This document shows positions 1 through 10,424 of a DNA stretch of 64,000 nt, piece by piece; the stretch's first letter is position 1, and every line of letters begins with the position of its first letter. The position numbers and the translations under genes were made by a program. This DNA comes from Paralithodes platypus. Its lineage: Eukaryota; Arthropoda; Malacostraca; Decapoda; Lithodidae. The stretch spans positions 20,919,651 to 20,983,650 of the forward strand of contig CM064480.1 in assembly GCA_032716605.1 (NCBI GenBank), in the 5' to 3' direction. The notes beneath the pieces were generated by a model. That model ran no database searches. It was not told the DNA's origin and saw only the letters and a list, made by a program, of their open reading frames with translations.

Positions 1-119
1 TCCTGTTTCTGAGCATACGTAAGGTTCTTTCTCTTCTTAATGTCTCGATTTGGTGCGGTCACATTACGCTGAGCGAAGGTAGGGGATTCGGTGGCCGTTG
101 GGGTGGGTTAGTATCCATT

Positions 120-219
120 NNNNNNNNNNNNNNNNNNNNNNNNNNNNNNNNNNNNNNNNNNNNNNNNNNNNNNNNNNNNNNNNNNNNNNNNNNNNNNNNN
201 NNNNNNNNNNNNNNNNNNN
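120..219. other. Assembly gap of 100 N
   Basis: Exactly 100 undetermined bases, the usual placeholder for a scaffold gap of unknown size. The gypsy reverse transcriptase fragment starts about 40 bases to its right, so the missing part of that element may lie in the gap. Confidence 0.98.
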
Positions 220-261
220 AACTTGACGACTAGAAACTTTAGGTGTTGGGGTACCTGTTAG

Positions 262-1073
262 GTGAACCACACTGAGTGGGTTAGTCAGATTGTTGGTTTA
301 CAACACCTAATAAGAAATGGTGACATTAGAATTTGTATAGACCCAGAGAACCTCAACAAAGCTTTGCTCCGAAGAGCGTTATACTCTTCCTGTACTTGAG
401 GACACACTACCCGAGTTGGGCCCGGCCAAAAGTTTTCTCTAAAGCTGATCTTGCCTCTGGGTACTGGCACACTCAAACTTGATGACAAATCTAGTTTCCT
501 AACCACTTTTCAAACATGTTGTGGCAGATACCGCTGGGTCCGGCTTCCTTTTGGTTTGTCAGTATCGTCCGAAATCTTTCAAAAAAGACTGGTTATGGCG
601 TTACACGGTCTATCTGGTGTAGTGTGCATAGCTGATGATGTGATAATCCTGGGAAATCACTGGAAGAGCATGACACCAACTTGGAGCAATTCTTTAAGAG
701 GTGTCAGGCAATGAATATAAAGCTAAATAAGGACAAGCTCACTCTGAGAACTGATAATGTCAAATTCATGGGACACTGTATAACAAAAGATGGCCTGGTA
801 ACTGATCCTGACAAAATTAGAGCTATATGTGAGTACTCAGCTCCTACAAATGTAGTGGAACTGAGACGCTTCGTAGGCATTGTTAACTATCTTGCAAGGT
901 TTCTTCCCAATTCATCATCTGTCTTATATCCCTTACATAATCTTGTAAAGAAAGATGTTTCTTGGGTGTGGTCTGCCAGTCAACAAGAAGCTTTTGATCA
1001 AATTAAGAATATGATTACATGTAGCCCAGTACTTGCAGTACATGTACATGTAGTTGGTAATTGGTGTAATTTT
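262..1073 (+). pseudogene. Degenerate Ty3/gypsy reverse transcriptase fragment
   Basis: Three reading frames together spell the RT core of a Ty3/gypsy retrotransposon. The fingers region has ICIDPENLNKALL near 325-365. The palm has LDDKSSFLTTF and RLPFGLSVSSEIFQKRL near 480-590. The catalytic box reads IADDVII near 630, where the family has YVDD or similar. The thumb has GHCITKDGLVTDPDKI and LRRFVGIVNYLARFLP near 770-905. Frame breaks lie near 365-450 and 660-690. There is no RNase H, integrase or LTR on the right, where similarity fades near 1030. It is unrelated at sequence level to the gypsy element at 10425-19955, so it is a second, older family. It cannot make a functional enzyme. Confidence 0.9.
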
Positions 1074-1083
1074 ACATATTTCA

Positions 1084-1250
1084 GATAAAGGATGTCAACA
1101 GAATAACAAATGATGAGCTGAAGAGACGTTTAGGTATAAAGAGTATTAGCGAGGAGATGCGTACAAGTAAACTGGGATGGTATAGACATGTGGAGAGAAT
1201 GGATGAACAAAATTGGGTGAAAAGATGCAGGTCTGCGATTGTGGAGGGAG
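1084..1250 (+). pseudogene. LINE reverse transcriptase C-terminal scrap
   Basis: About 55 codons read DELKRRLGIKSISEEMRTS, then LGWYRHVERMDEQNWVKRC. This is the post-RT tail found in many animal non-LTR retrotransposons (the 'RWYGHVERM' signature). The scrap follows the gypsy fragment directly and runs into the CACGAGT repeat cluster. No 3' tail or target duplication is visible. Confidence 0.8.
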
Positions 1251-1269
1251 CTGCACCAATGCACACATG

Positions 1270-1870
1270 CAACACGTATCAACAAGAGTAGAAAGCACGA
1301 ATGTGAGTGCCAAAATTTGGTGCCCCCATGATGCCAGAGTTTACACGATTCAAACACGAGTAAACAAGAGTAAACACGATCCACTGAGAAAAAAACATGA
1401 GTGTAACACGAAAAAGCAAGTGTCATTTGAAATACCGTTATTTCAAAAATGTAGGACGAATCAAAGAGAGTTTACACGAGTTAACACGGATGTAACACGA
1501 GTCAACACGTGTGCAACAGAGATCCAACAAGAGTCAACGCGTTGTCTTTCGTGTTGATCCGTATAACAATCGTGTTGATTAGTGTAACAATCGCGTTGAC
1601 TCGTGTTAGACTCGTCCATACTCTTTGTTTACGTGCCCTGGAATGTGGCCATTATTTTTCAAATTTTTGACACTCGTGTTGGGTTCGTGTTACATTCGTT
1701 TTGACTCTCAGTTACTCGTACAGACTCTTGCATGAACACGTGTTGACTCGTATTGACTCGAGTTTACTCGTGTTACACTCTCCTTGACTCGGGAGCAATT
1801 GCTACTCGCGGCCGACTCAGCCTCCAGCGACGGCGATAATCGACGAGTGTCACTCGTGTTGGACTCGCGC
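1270..1870. repeat. CACGAGT / ACTCGTG cluster in inverted halves
   Basis: The left half (about 1270-1540) is crowded with plus-strand CACGAGT-like words (ACACGAGTAAACAAGAGTAA, GAGTTTACACGAGTTAACAC). The right half (about 1550-1870) carries the complementary word ACTCGTGT many times. The words are spaced irregularly and diverged, so this is neither a strict tandem array nor a CRISPR. The whole can fold back on itself. It may be a fold-back element or a satellite inverted about its centre near 1545. Confidence 0.6.
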
Positions 1871-1899
1871 ACCGACTCGGCTATGTGTGAACCAGCCTT

Positions 1900-2410
1900 T
1901 AACCACGGTGATCGACATATGTAAACATGACGGCGGCGGTGTCGGCGTCGGACACTTGCGATAATGTTCCCGTCTATTTTGAATGCCATTGGATACAATA
2001 ATATGTTGAGGGGGGGCTTTGCCCCCATGACGTGTTGTCATCATCATATATATTGCCAGTAGGGGGCAAACAACCAAAAAATTGCCGCAACAGCCCTCCC
2101 CTCAACATATTATTGTATCCAATGGTAGTCAAAATAGACGGGAACATGATCGCAAGCGTCCGCCGCCGCCGTCATGTTTACATGGTCGATCGCCGCAGTT
2201 ACTGTAAGTTCGCGTTTATTTTGAGTTTTTGACGACGATTGTTTTTGGTTAGGCCTATTTACCCCCTGCTGGCAAATTATATGATGATGACAATATGTCA
2301 TGGGGGGTGTTTGCCCCCCTCAACATATTATCGTATCCAACGGCATTCAAAATGGACGGGAACATGATGGCAAGCTTCCGTCGCCGCTCTGCGCAGTGTA
2401 AACAATGGTG
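1900..2410. repeat. Inverted repeat cluster, ~115 bp arms and ~80 bp spacer
   Basis: An arm at 1900-2015 (from ATGTAAACATGACGG to ATACAATAATATGTTGAGGG) recurs inverted at 2098-2210 and again in that orientation at 2313-2410. The spacer at 2016-2097 (around TGTTGTCATCATCATATA) recurs inverted at about 2235-2312. A diverged arm lies at 7867-7990. This looks like a small family of fold-back or MITE-type elements. I cannot fix its ends or a target duplication. Confidence 0.65.
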
Positions 2411-3050
2411 GCGGTACGCCCGAACTCTACATTCTACCCGGCTAGGCCTATATTATAGGCTACAATAAATATGTAGGCTAGGCTATTTCATCTATAGGCT
2501 ATGCCTAGTCTAATATTACAATTTAAAGTAGCATTCAAGTTGACTACAGCAGAACTTACCCTTGACCAGGTATAGGCTATCCTAGTGTTTACTAGGCCTA
2601 TACCCCTTTGAAAGGACATTAGCCTAGCCTAACCTAACAACCTTACCTAACCTATTATAGTAGGCTATTATGGGTGGGGGTTGCCGCCCCCACACCCCGA
2701 TTTTTGGTGTATTTGTCTATTTTGTCTGTGAAGTGGGAATTTTTTCAATTTGTCGATAACGAAAATCCTCCATGCGGACTATAGCCTATAGAGAAAAATA
2801 TGGCGAATCTATTGTTGCCCATTATCTCTAATAAATTGTTTCTCATAATGCTGCAGTAGTGTCGTTTAAAATACCAACCATTTAATTGTGTGCCTTTAAA
2901 AATTACCTAAATTAGGCTATAGGCTACTGGAAGATTAGAAGAATCTTTAAGAAAGACTAGGTTAGGGTTATTGTTGTGCCAAAGCTAGATTATAGCCTAA
3001 ATATAAAAGGAAGTGAATAAAATTAAATATGCCGAAAAAAATCGCCGTCA
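2411..3050. other. No gene; AGGCCTA-rich filler
   Basis: The stretch is dominated by degenerate TAGGCCTA/AGGCTA words, palindromic around GGCC, in AT-rich DNA. The same texture returns at about 8170-8460. I see no coding, tRNA or element signal. Confidence 0.6.
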
Positions 3051-3216
3051 AAATAATAATAATAATAAGCATGTTACTTATTTCTCATAAGCGCCAATTT
3101 TTCCGAAGAATTCACTAGCGCTCGAAAAGAGAAAGAAAAAAGAACAAAAATCAATGCATCAAAAGAAGGCTCATATACAACACACATTTAACAATCACTA
3201 GCAGTGGCAAAATAGC

Positions 3217-4745
3217 CTAAACTCTATAGCCATCTGTCATGACACCTCTCTCAAGATCATAGCTTCTCTCAAAGAGAAAAGTCTTAAGTTGTCTCTTGAA
3301 GCATTCAACAGAACTCAGTTGTCTCATGGACAGCGGCAACCTGTTATACAACCTCGGAGCCATGTAGGAGAATGACCTCTCAAAGAAAGAAGACTGCTGG
3401 AAAGCCCTTGGTTCATCAAGACGAAAAGGGTCATTGTCATGACGCACAACTACACCATGGTGTGCCGGTAGGCGCCTCAGCAGCTCCGCAAGGTACCTAG
3501 GCTCACCAAATTTGAGAACCTTAAAAGTCACCAAACACAACTTAAATTCTATTCTTGCTCTTACTGGCAGCCAGTGCAGTTCTATGTGAAGAGATGTAGT
3601 AGGAGTTCTAGGTGGAACACCAAAAATTAGTCTTGCGGCCCTGTTAAGAACAGACTGAACTTTCTTCAAAATATAATTTGGAAGACCCACCAACAGGGCA
3701 TTGCAATAATCAACACGAGAGAAGACCAATGAGTGAACCAACGTCAGGAGGCAACGTCTGGTTATAAACGGCTTCACCAAATAGAGATTTCTGATGTGCA
3801 AGTAACAACTTTTAACTATCTGGTTTACATGCTCTTTGAAATCTAATCGGGAGTTCACATATACACCCAGATTTCGAACAGAGTTGGCCGTCGCAGCTGA
3901 GATCCACCCACATTGATGGAGAGGGCACCTACCATATCATCAGCTCTTCTATTTCCTCGGATGATGAGAATATCAGTTTTACCATCATTTAGTTTAAGTT
4001 TTCTCTCCTCATCCACTTCTTGATATCAGACATCAACAATTCCATCTTACTCCGTATATCAACTATATTTGTGATTCTCACATAAATCTGGGTGTCATCT
4101 GCATAAAAGTGAAAGGTGACATTATGTGCACGAAGCAGAAGAGACAAACTGCTAATATAAATTATAAATAGGATAGGACCCAAAACTGATCCCTGCGGAA
4201 CACCATACTGCAGGGGTGTCGAGTCCGAGACCACTTGATTTACCATCACACTCTGGGATCTACCTGACAAGTACGACCCAAGAAGCAAGAGAGCGGAGTC
4301 ACGCACACCACAATCATAAAGATCACTCAATAACAACTCGTGATCCACTGTGTCAAAAGCCGCAGAGAGATCAAGCAAGACCAATAGTGAGGCCACACCA
4401 TTGCAAATGTTCTCAACTAGATCATTATGTACTCTAATCAATGCTGTTTCAGTTGAATGATGCTGTCGGTAAGCAGACTGAAAAATTGGGATAGTTTCAT
4501 TCTGCTGAAGTAGTGGTTGTAATTGGTCAAGTATTGCACGCTCTAATATCTTTGATATGAAGGACAGGTTGGAGACAGGACGATAGTTCAACATGTTCTC
4601 AACATCAAGTCCAGGTTTCTTTAGAGTAGGTCAGAGTAGTGCATGCTTTTCAGAATGTGGGAAGCTACCTTCAGAAAAGCACTTATTAATTATTTTGGAA
4701 ATAAACTCAACTGTGTGATCATAGACTCTTGGTAGCTTGGAAACA
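3217..4745 (-). pseudogene. LINE-X ORF2, reverse transcriptase part
   Basis: Reads from LDPINVSKLPRVYDHTVEFI, through NYRPVSNLSFISKILERAIL, the palm DLSAAFDTVDHELL, GVPQGSVLGPILF and catalytic YADDTQIYV, to the C-terminal domain with LHIELHWLPVRARIEFKLCL and YMAPRLYNRLPLSMR. Breaks: a frameshift near 4775 joins it out of frame to the endonuclease part; an in-frame TGA lies near 4630; a frameshift near 3995-4005 follows KKWMR; another near 3870 precedes VNSRLDFKEHV. The catalytic box is intact, but the chain cannot be made as one protein. Confidence 0.9.
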
Positions 4746-4746
4746 T

Positions 4747-6117
4747 TTATGGGATCCAACGGCCAAATGTTTTATTGAGGTTTCTTATGTAGGACGAGAT
4801 CATGTCCACCTCTACTGAGTGAAAGGATGAGAGGACATTATTAGGAATGTGTCGGGGTTGGAGTACAACTGAAAGTTCTTCACCAACAGAAGCATCATCC
4901 AATTCCTGTCTTATGCGAGTTATCTTGCCAGCAAAAAATGCCACAAAGTTGGCAGCCAACTCGGCATCAGGTACAGAAGGTCTTAAGCTGACTCTTGTTT
5001 TTCCAAGTAAACTGTTTACAATTGAAGCCAACCTCCTCTGGTCGTTACCACACGAGTCAACTTTTCCCTGATAATACACTTTCTTTTCATCTTTGATTTT
5101 GTAGACCACAGCTCTTCTGGCTGACAGGTATTGCAACCATGTAGAGTCTGTTTTATTTTTCCGCCATTCACGTTCAGCTCTTCTACGCGCTCTTCTAAGA
5201 AATTTAACTCGAGTGCTATACCAGGGCGAATCATCTCGTACTATGATTTTCTTCTCTACTTCTGGACAGTGATGATCGAACACTAATTTAAGTGCATTTC
5301 CATGTACCTCCACCAGCTCATCTGAAGTAAGGTTGGAAGTATCAATACTTCCCAAGTACTGTTTTACTTCACTGCTAGCCAAATTTAGGTCTGCATTTTT
5401 ATAATTTCTAAATCTGATTACTTTTTCATGTGTGAGTGGCTTAGGGAAATCAAAGCTGAAAGTAATCAAAGCATGATCAGAGGTATTAGGGTCAGCATTC
5501 TCAACATCAACATCCAGAACACCACCACAACCCACAGGAGAGAAAACCAAGTCAAGGGTGTGTCCTAAGATATGAGTTGGGTGGGACACATGGTTTACAA
5601 AATTGTTCTGATCAGTCAACTCAAGGAACTCAGGAGAGAATGGCTTCAGATGAGGGCTGTCAACCCAGTAATTAAAATCTCCACACATCAAAAGTCTTCC
5701 AGTTTTAGCAGAAAATTCCTCGAGAAACTGCCCAAACTCTTCCATAAAACCCCTATCTGTGCCACGATGGCCAGGCCTATAGACAACTGCCATTCTTAGA
5801 ATTTGTTGATGGAGTTTTATTTCCACTTCCAACAGTTCATAATAAAGAGGGGCTGGGTTATGGCTTATTTGCAAGATATTCACCAGAGATGTGGAGTAGA
5901 CAACTGCCACTCCACCACCCGGATGATCTCCCCTAGGCCTAGGAACATTTATTATGGAATGGGTTTTAGGCAATGCCGCCTGGATAATATTCAGATCTGA
6001 CTCGAACAACCAGGTCTCAGTGAGACATAATACATCAAGGTTACGTTCATCCAAGATCTCGCAAATATGATCCATTTTGTTACGCAAGGAACGAACATTC
6101 AACAGACCCAGTTTCAA
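4747..6117 (-). pseudogene. LINE-X ORF2, apurinic-type endonuclease part
   Basis: 456 codons. Residues 1-235 are an exonuclease-endonuclease-phosphatase fold: LGLLNVRSLRNKMDHI at the start, LCLTETWL, MAVVYRP, CGDFNYWVD with the catalytic Asp/Asn, and TSDHALITF near the end. The rest is the linker to the reverse transcriptase, with a basic stretch RRARRRAEREWRKNK. In the element this domain nicks target DNA to prime reverse transcription. The frame ends at 4747 through a frameshift (near 4775), not at a natural C-terminus. The start is the first ATG, 21 bases after the end of ORF1, so ORF1 and ORF2 were tightly spaced. Confidence 0.9.
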
Positions 6118-6137
6118 CCGGCTCCCATGTGCATTTT

Positions 6138-7507
6138 TCAGTTTTTTGAACCTACAAAATCGGTGTTCTCAATAACTTTATTTCTCTGAGCTGTCATTAA
6201 AGGACAATTTCTACTTGAGGCGAAATGATTTGGCGGCTCCGTAACTGATGTGGAGCTCATACAATTTATACATTTGGGGGAAGTCTTGTTGGTGCAGTCT
6301 TTTGAGTTATGAGTACCAGCACAGAAGTTGCATTTTGGATCCTCATTTTTCCGATAACACCTGTCACTGGTATGACCCAAGCCCTGGCAATGGTAACACT
6401 GTGTTACCCAGAAGCGATCGTATGCACGACATCTCACAAGTCCAACATACACAGAATTGCCATCATCCACAATGGAAGAGCGTATTTCAGGTGACATTTT
6501 TACTACCGCAATCTTAGTGTGTGCATCACTGTTTTGCTTAGTGAATAGCAAATTCATAGCTAAGCCATCGTCGACCAGGGACTTTATTCTTGGGTTCTTG
6601 TTGAGGATGCTGGGAATGATCTCATTATCCTCAGTGTCATTAGCAATGCCTACCAGAGTCATTTTTGGCATCATCTTCTTTGGTTCGGAGACACTGAAGG
6701 CACTGTCCACCCCCAAATACTGATTGATGGCCCTTCCTGCATCTTCTTTGGCTTTCTTGGATGGAAGTCGTACCACCAGTACACCTGACTCAGTTCTAGT
6801 TAACTTGTTAACCGGAACCGAAGCCAAAGCAGTCTCGATTGCCTTTGTATCTGGTGGGCTTACTGGCTCGGAGGATCGGTCTTTTGGCTTCACTACCAGG
6901 ACCTGATGGTCCCAGACAGTTTTTTCTTTCCACCATCTACCACCTCAGTGGTGCGTTTGGTCGGCTCCTTTTTGGTCTCCGCTGTTTCCCTCACTACCTT
7001 TTCCTTGCTCTTCAAAACCTGCACTACATTCTTCTCAAACTCTCTTTTCTCTTTTTCTCTCTCTTCCACCTGCTCCTTCATGATTTCTTCCAATGCATCC
7101 ACCTTAGCATTCCCCACCCTTGTCCACTCATCTTTCTCCTCACTTATTACTCCCTTTACTTTCTCACTTAAATGGCCCTCATACTCCTTTAGCTGCTCCT
7201 TGAGTGCCATGTTCTCTGCCTCCAGCTCATCTACTTTCCTTATCACTGCATCTAGGTTAGCAATTAATGGCCCATCTGCAGTTGCTACTGAACTGGCTCC
7301 ACATATTTCTGTCAGTGACTCCACCTTCACACCTATATCTCTCCTCCAATTCTCCATAACTCCCTTCCATCTTAACAGACCCATCATCTGTCTCTTCACT
7401 ACAGTCAATTGATCCTCCACTTCACCACCCTCTGCCAGAAATCCCTCAAACTCATAGCTCTCTTCATCTCCCAATAAACTCTGCCTCCGTTTGCCTTGGC
7501 CGGCCAT
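6138..7507 (-). pseudogene. LINE-X ORF1 with coiled coil and CCHC zinc knuckles, frameshifted
   Basis: The N-terminal piece (7507-6893, 204 aa) begins MAGQGKRRQ. It has a short Cys segment (EICGASS) and a long charged coiled coil around VDELEAENMALKEQLKEYEG. The C-terminal piece (6893-6138) has CYHCQGLGHTSDRC, then CNFCAGTHNSKDC and CINCMSSTSVTEPPNHFASSRNC, three zinc-knuckle-like motifs expected to bind element RNA. The pieces join through a one-base slip, most likely in the T6 run near 6920-6925 (A6 in sense). The coiled-coil half is clearly related to ORF1 of the LINEs at 33526 and 58525, which have no zinc knuckles. Confidence 0.85.
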
Positions 7508-7540
7508 TGTTTATATTAATGTAGCCTACAATTAAAAATA

Positions 7541-8591
7541 TACAAAACACTTAATAAAATTTAGAGTAAAATTAAACTACTACCTGGGATAAACCCAGGT
7601 AGCGCCGCCCCCGTTTGTGCCACCCTATCTTGAAAAAAGAATAAATGGAAAAAATAAATAGAAATGGGTGTTTGCGAGGTCACCACGAGCAGGTGGGGTA
7701 CGACTTGATTACCTTCCAAAGAAGGTAACCCAACCGAGGTGTCGCAAGTACTAGGCAAAGATGAAATGTGAAAACTTTAACCGTGTTTTGGGCCTTCAGC
7801 AGTAGCAGATACGTCACTCGGAAAACTAAACCTCATTGGTTACGATACTGCCACTGCGCAAAGCTAACCGCGAAGTTAACCGCGGCGATCGCCCTATGTA
7901 AACATGACGACCGTACACCCGGTAACTACATCCATCCCATTAAAAGTTACTGTGGGACACAAAATATGTTGAGGGGGTCTCTGCGGCTCTGCCCCCCCAC
8001 GTCGGCCCGTCACTTATTATAATGTACGGTAAGTCATCATCATCTGTGCTAATTCATAGGATCCCCAATTAAGGACAAAGTCAATCAACAGACGAAATAA
8101 GCTCCCAAATTACAATAACATGGCGGCCCGCCGTTTATGGGCGACTTTTTACACATCATTTTAAATTTTACTTTCCTGCCTGGTCTAGGCCTAATAGATT
8201 TTTCCAAAGAATCAAACTTAAATTAAAAGGAAGTAGCCTAGCCTACAGTTTATAGGAAGGCTATTCCAACATGCATTCCAGAACTTAGGCTAGCCTAGGC
8301 CTAGGCTATATGAAAATTTGTGGGTGGTCTGCCAAAAAAGAATCACTAGGCCTATTAGGCTATGGGTAGGCTAGTATGGGGTGCATTTTGCAAATCTTCT
8401 GAACTCTTAGGCCTAGGCTAGGCTAAATTAAAACTCACAAAATCTGAGTAAAACCAGCACTAGAATTTTGTCTTGTCTTGTCTTGGGGGTTAAGGGCAAC
8501 CTCAGGCGAATACTCACCCGCTCCGGCCCTACCGTAGTCGCGGAGATCCTATGTCACAATTAAATTAGTTCATAGTTAAGGTTAAAATTCC
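7541..8591. other. No gene; repeat relics
   Basis: Holds possible LINE-X 5' leader sequence to about 7760, a diverged copy of the 1900-2410 arm at 7867-7990 (ATGTAAACATGACG, then ATATGTTGAGGGGG), AGGCCTA-rich filler at 8170-8460 and a short TTGTCTTGTCTTGTCTTG repeat near 8468. No convincing coding sequence. Confidence 0.55.
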
Positions 8592-8636
8592 GGCCACCCT
8601 TCGACGGGGTCAGACCCGCGACGGCCAGGGGTTGGG

Positions 8637-10424
8637 GTGGCCCGCCCTTTTCGACGAAGTTGGGGGGGGGGGGGGGGGGGTAGAGGAGGTCAACGTGGCG
8701 CTCATGACCGCAAGGACCGTACCGGGGGTACCTCCACGTCAAAACAATGTGTAGGTTCTCCGGGTCGGTCTCCTTGTTCTCCTTCTCACCTAGCCGCCCG
8801 GGTCACTCCCCTCCTCTCGGTAGCTCCCACAGGTTGTTTTCGCCCTTGCGCCCCTCGATGGCCGCGAGGGACGTGGGGGCGGCAGATTGCGCGGAGGGGT
8901 CTAACCTGGAGATGGAAGTCCAGACCCCCACTCCGCTCTTGTCACCAACGCTGGCCCTTCTCTTCAGAGGTGGCCCACGTGTTCACATTCATGCACGAGC
9001 AGGGAATCGTCGAGGGGGTGACCGCCGGTCACCCGGTTTTCCTCTCCCGTGTATTTCTGGTACCGAAGAAGAACTGCGACGCGATGCGACCGGTGGTGGA
9101 TCTGTCGGCCCTCAACGGGCACATCGTGCACACACGGTTTCGGATGCTGCCGGTACCCCAGGTACGCCTGGCCCTGCGCCCTCTGTCGTGGGTAGTGTCG
9201 CTGGACCTCAAGGATGCGTCTTGGCTCGTTCCTCTCCGTCCTCGATTCCAGCGATTCTTGGCCGTTCAGACTTCCGATCGTGTGTTCCTGTTCGACTGAC
9301 TTCCCTTCGGTCTCCACATCGCGCCGCAGATCTTCTCCAAACTGGTGGAGCAGGCTCTGGATCCTCTCCTCAGGAGCGGGCTCCAGCTCCTGTTTTCCTT
9401 GGCCGATTGGTTGATAGTACCCGGCGCCCTAGAACGGTGCGTACACGACACCCTCACAGTCATTCACCACGTCACACAGTTAGGGCTCACCATCGCTGTT
9501 CCCCAGTCACGCTTGACCCCGTCGCGTGTCGTCCCGTGGGTCGGTCTCGAATGGGATTTGACCAGCGCTACGGTGACCCAGAGTCTGCCAAACGCGGTGA
9601 ACCTTCGACGGAAGGTCTTCGCTGTGTTGCACTCGGTCTCCCGCCTGGGGAGGCTCTGGGACTCGTTAGTGGGTTCGCTGAATTGGGCCGCTCTGACCAT
9701 TCCCTTAGGGAGACTCAGGCTACGCCGCCTCCTCCTCATGGGCACCGAGGTGTTTCCGTTGACCCCTATGGATCGGCTCCTGCCGATCCCACGTACCATT
9801 CGCAGACACTTCGGACACTGAGTTGCTCGGGGCACGCTCTCTGCGGCTGTGCCCTGGACCGCCCCCCCGCCGACGATCTGGGTAGACACAGATGCGTCGA
9901 GCGAGGTAGGGTGGGGTTACCAATCAAACCTGGGACTACAACATCACGGCAGATGGGTGGGACACACACGCCTACACATACATGCCCTAAAACTGTTGGT
10001 TCCTTTGGTCTTCCTGAGGGACCACGCGCTGGCCCTTCGGGGAAAGTCGGTGGCCTTCGGGATGGACAGTCAGACAGCTGTCCACTGTATCCAAAAGCAG
10101 GGATCCTCCGGGTCATTGACTCTGTTGGGGATCTCGGTGACGTTGTTCTTCCTCAAGAACCGTCACACCTTCTCCCTGCATGCCTCCTACCTGCCTGGGA
10201 CTGCCAACCTGACGCCCTGTCGAGAGGACAGGGCGTTCTTGTAGACTGGGCAATGCAACAGACTGTGTTCGATGACCTCGCGGCCTCCTGGGGTGTTCCG
10301 GAGGTCGACTTGTTCGCATCGAAGGAGACGCACAAGTTGCCTCAGTACCTATCCCTCCGGCCTCGCACTCCGGAGGGGGGTCCGGACGCTTTCATGGTAG
10401 ACTGGAACAGGTGGCAGTCGATAT
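8637..10424 (+). pseudogene. DIRS-A1 reverse transcriptase-RNase H
   Basis: One frame carries most of the protein: VFLSRVFLVPKKNCDAMRPV, VVDLSALNGHIVHTRFRML, motif A SLDLKDASW, LPFGLHIAPQIFSKL, and RNase H with WVDTDASSEVGWGY and SVAFGMDSQTAVHCIQKQGS. The catalytic box reads LLFSLADWLIV where DIRS enzymes have YLDDWL. This frame is stopped at 9297-9299 and again just after FGH near 9822 (TGA where copy 2 has TGG). A small deletion near 10210 shifts the frame, and the last part (PEVDLFASKETHKLPQYLS to MVDWNRWQS) is read in the next frame up to the gypsy insertion. The poly-G run at 8661-8680 encodes glycine. Non-functional here. Confidence 0.88.

Larger units (their letters stand above)
3051..7540 (-). 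mobile_element. CR1/L2-type LINE (LINE-X), decayed
   Basis: On the minus strand this is a long LINE with a zinc-knuckle ORF1 (7507-6138), ORF2 endonuclease (6117-4747), reverse transcriptase (4745-3217) and a short 3' UTR ending in (ATT)n at 3053-3068. The RT motifs (LLDLSAAFDTVDH, YGVPQGSVLGPILF, FYADDTQIYV) are those of the CR1/L2 group. At least four frameshifts and one nonsense codon make it dead. The 5' boundary is unclear: minus-strand sequence upstream of 7507 has no recognisable limit. The 3' end resembles that of the SINE at 32076-32317. Confidence 0.88.

Noticed and set aside
1270..1870. CRISPR-like array
   Set aside because: Repeats are short, diverged and irregularly spaced, with inverted halves and no spacers, in animal DNA.
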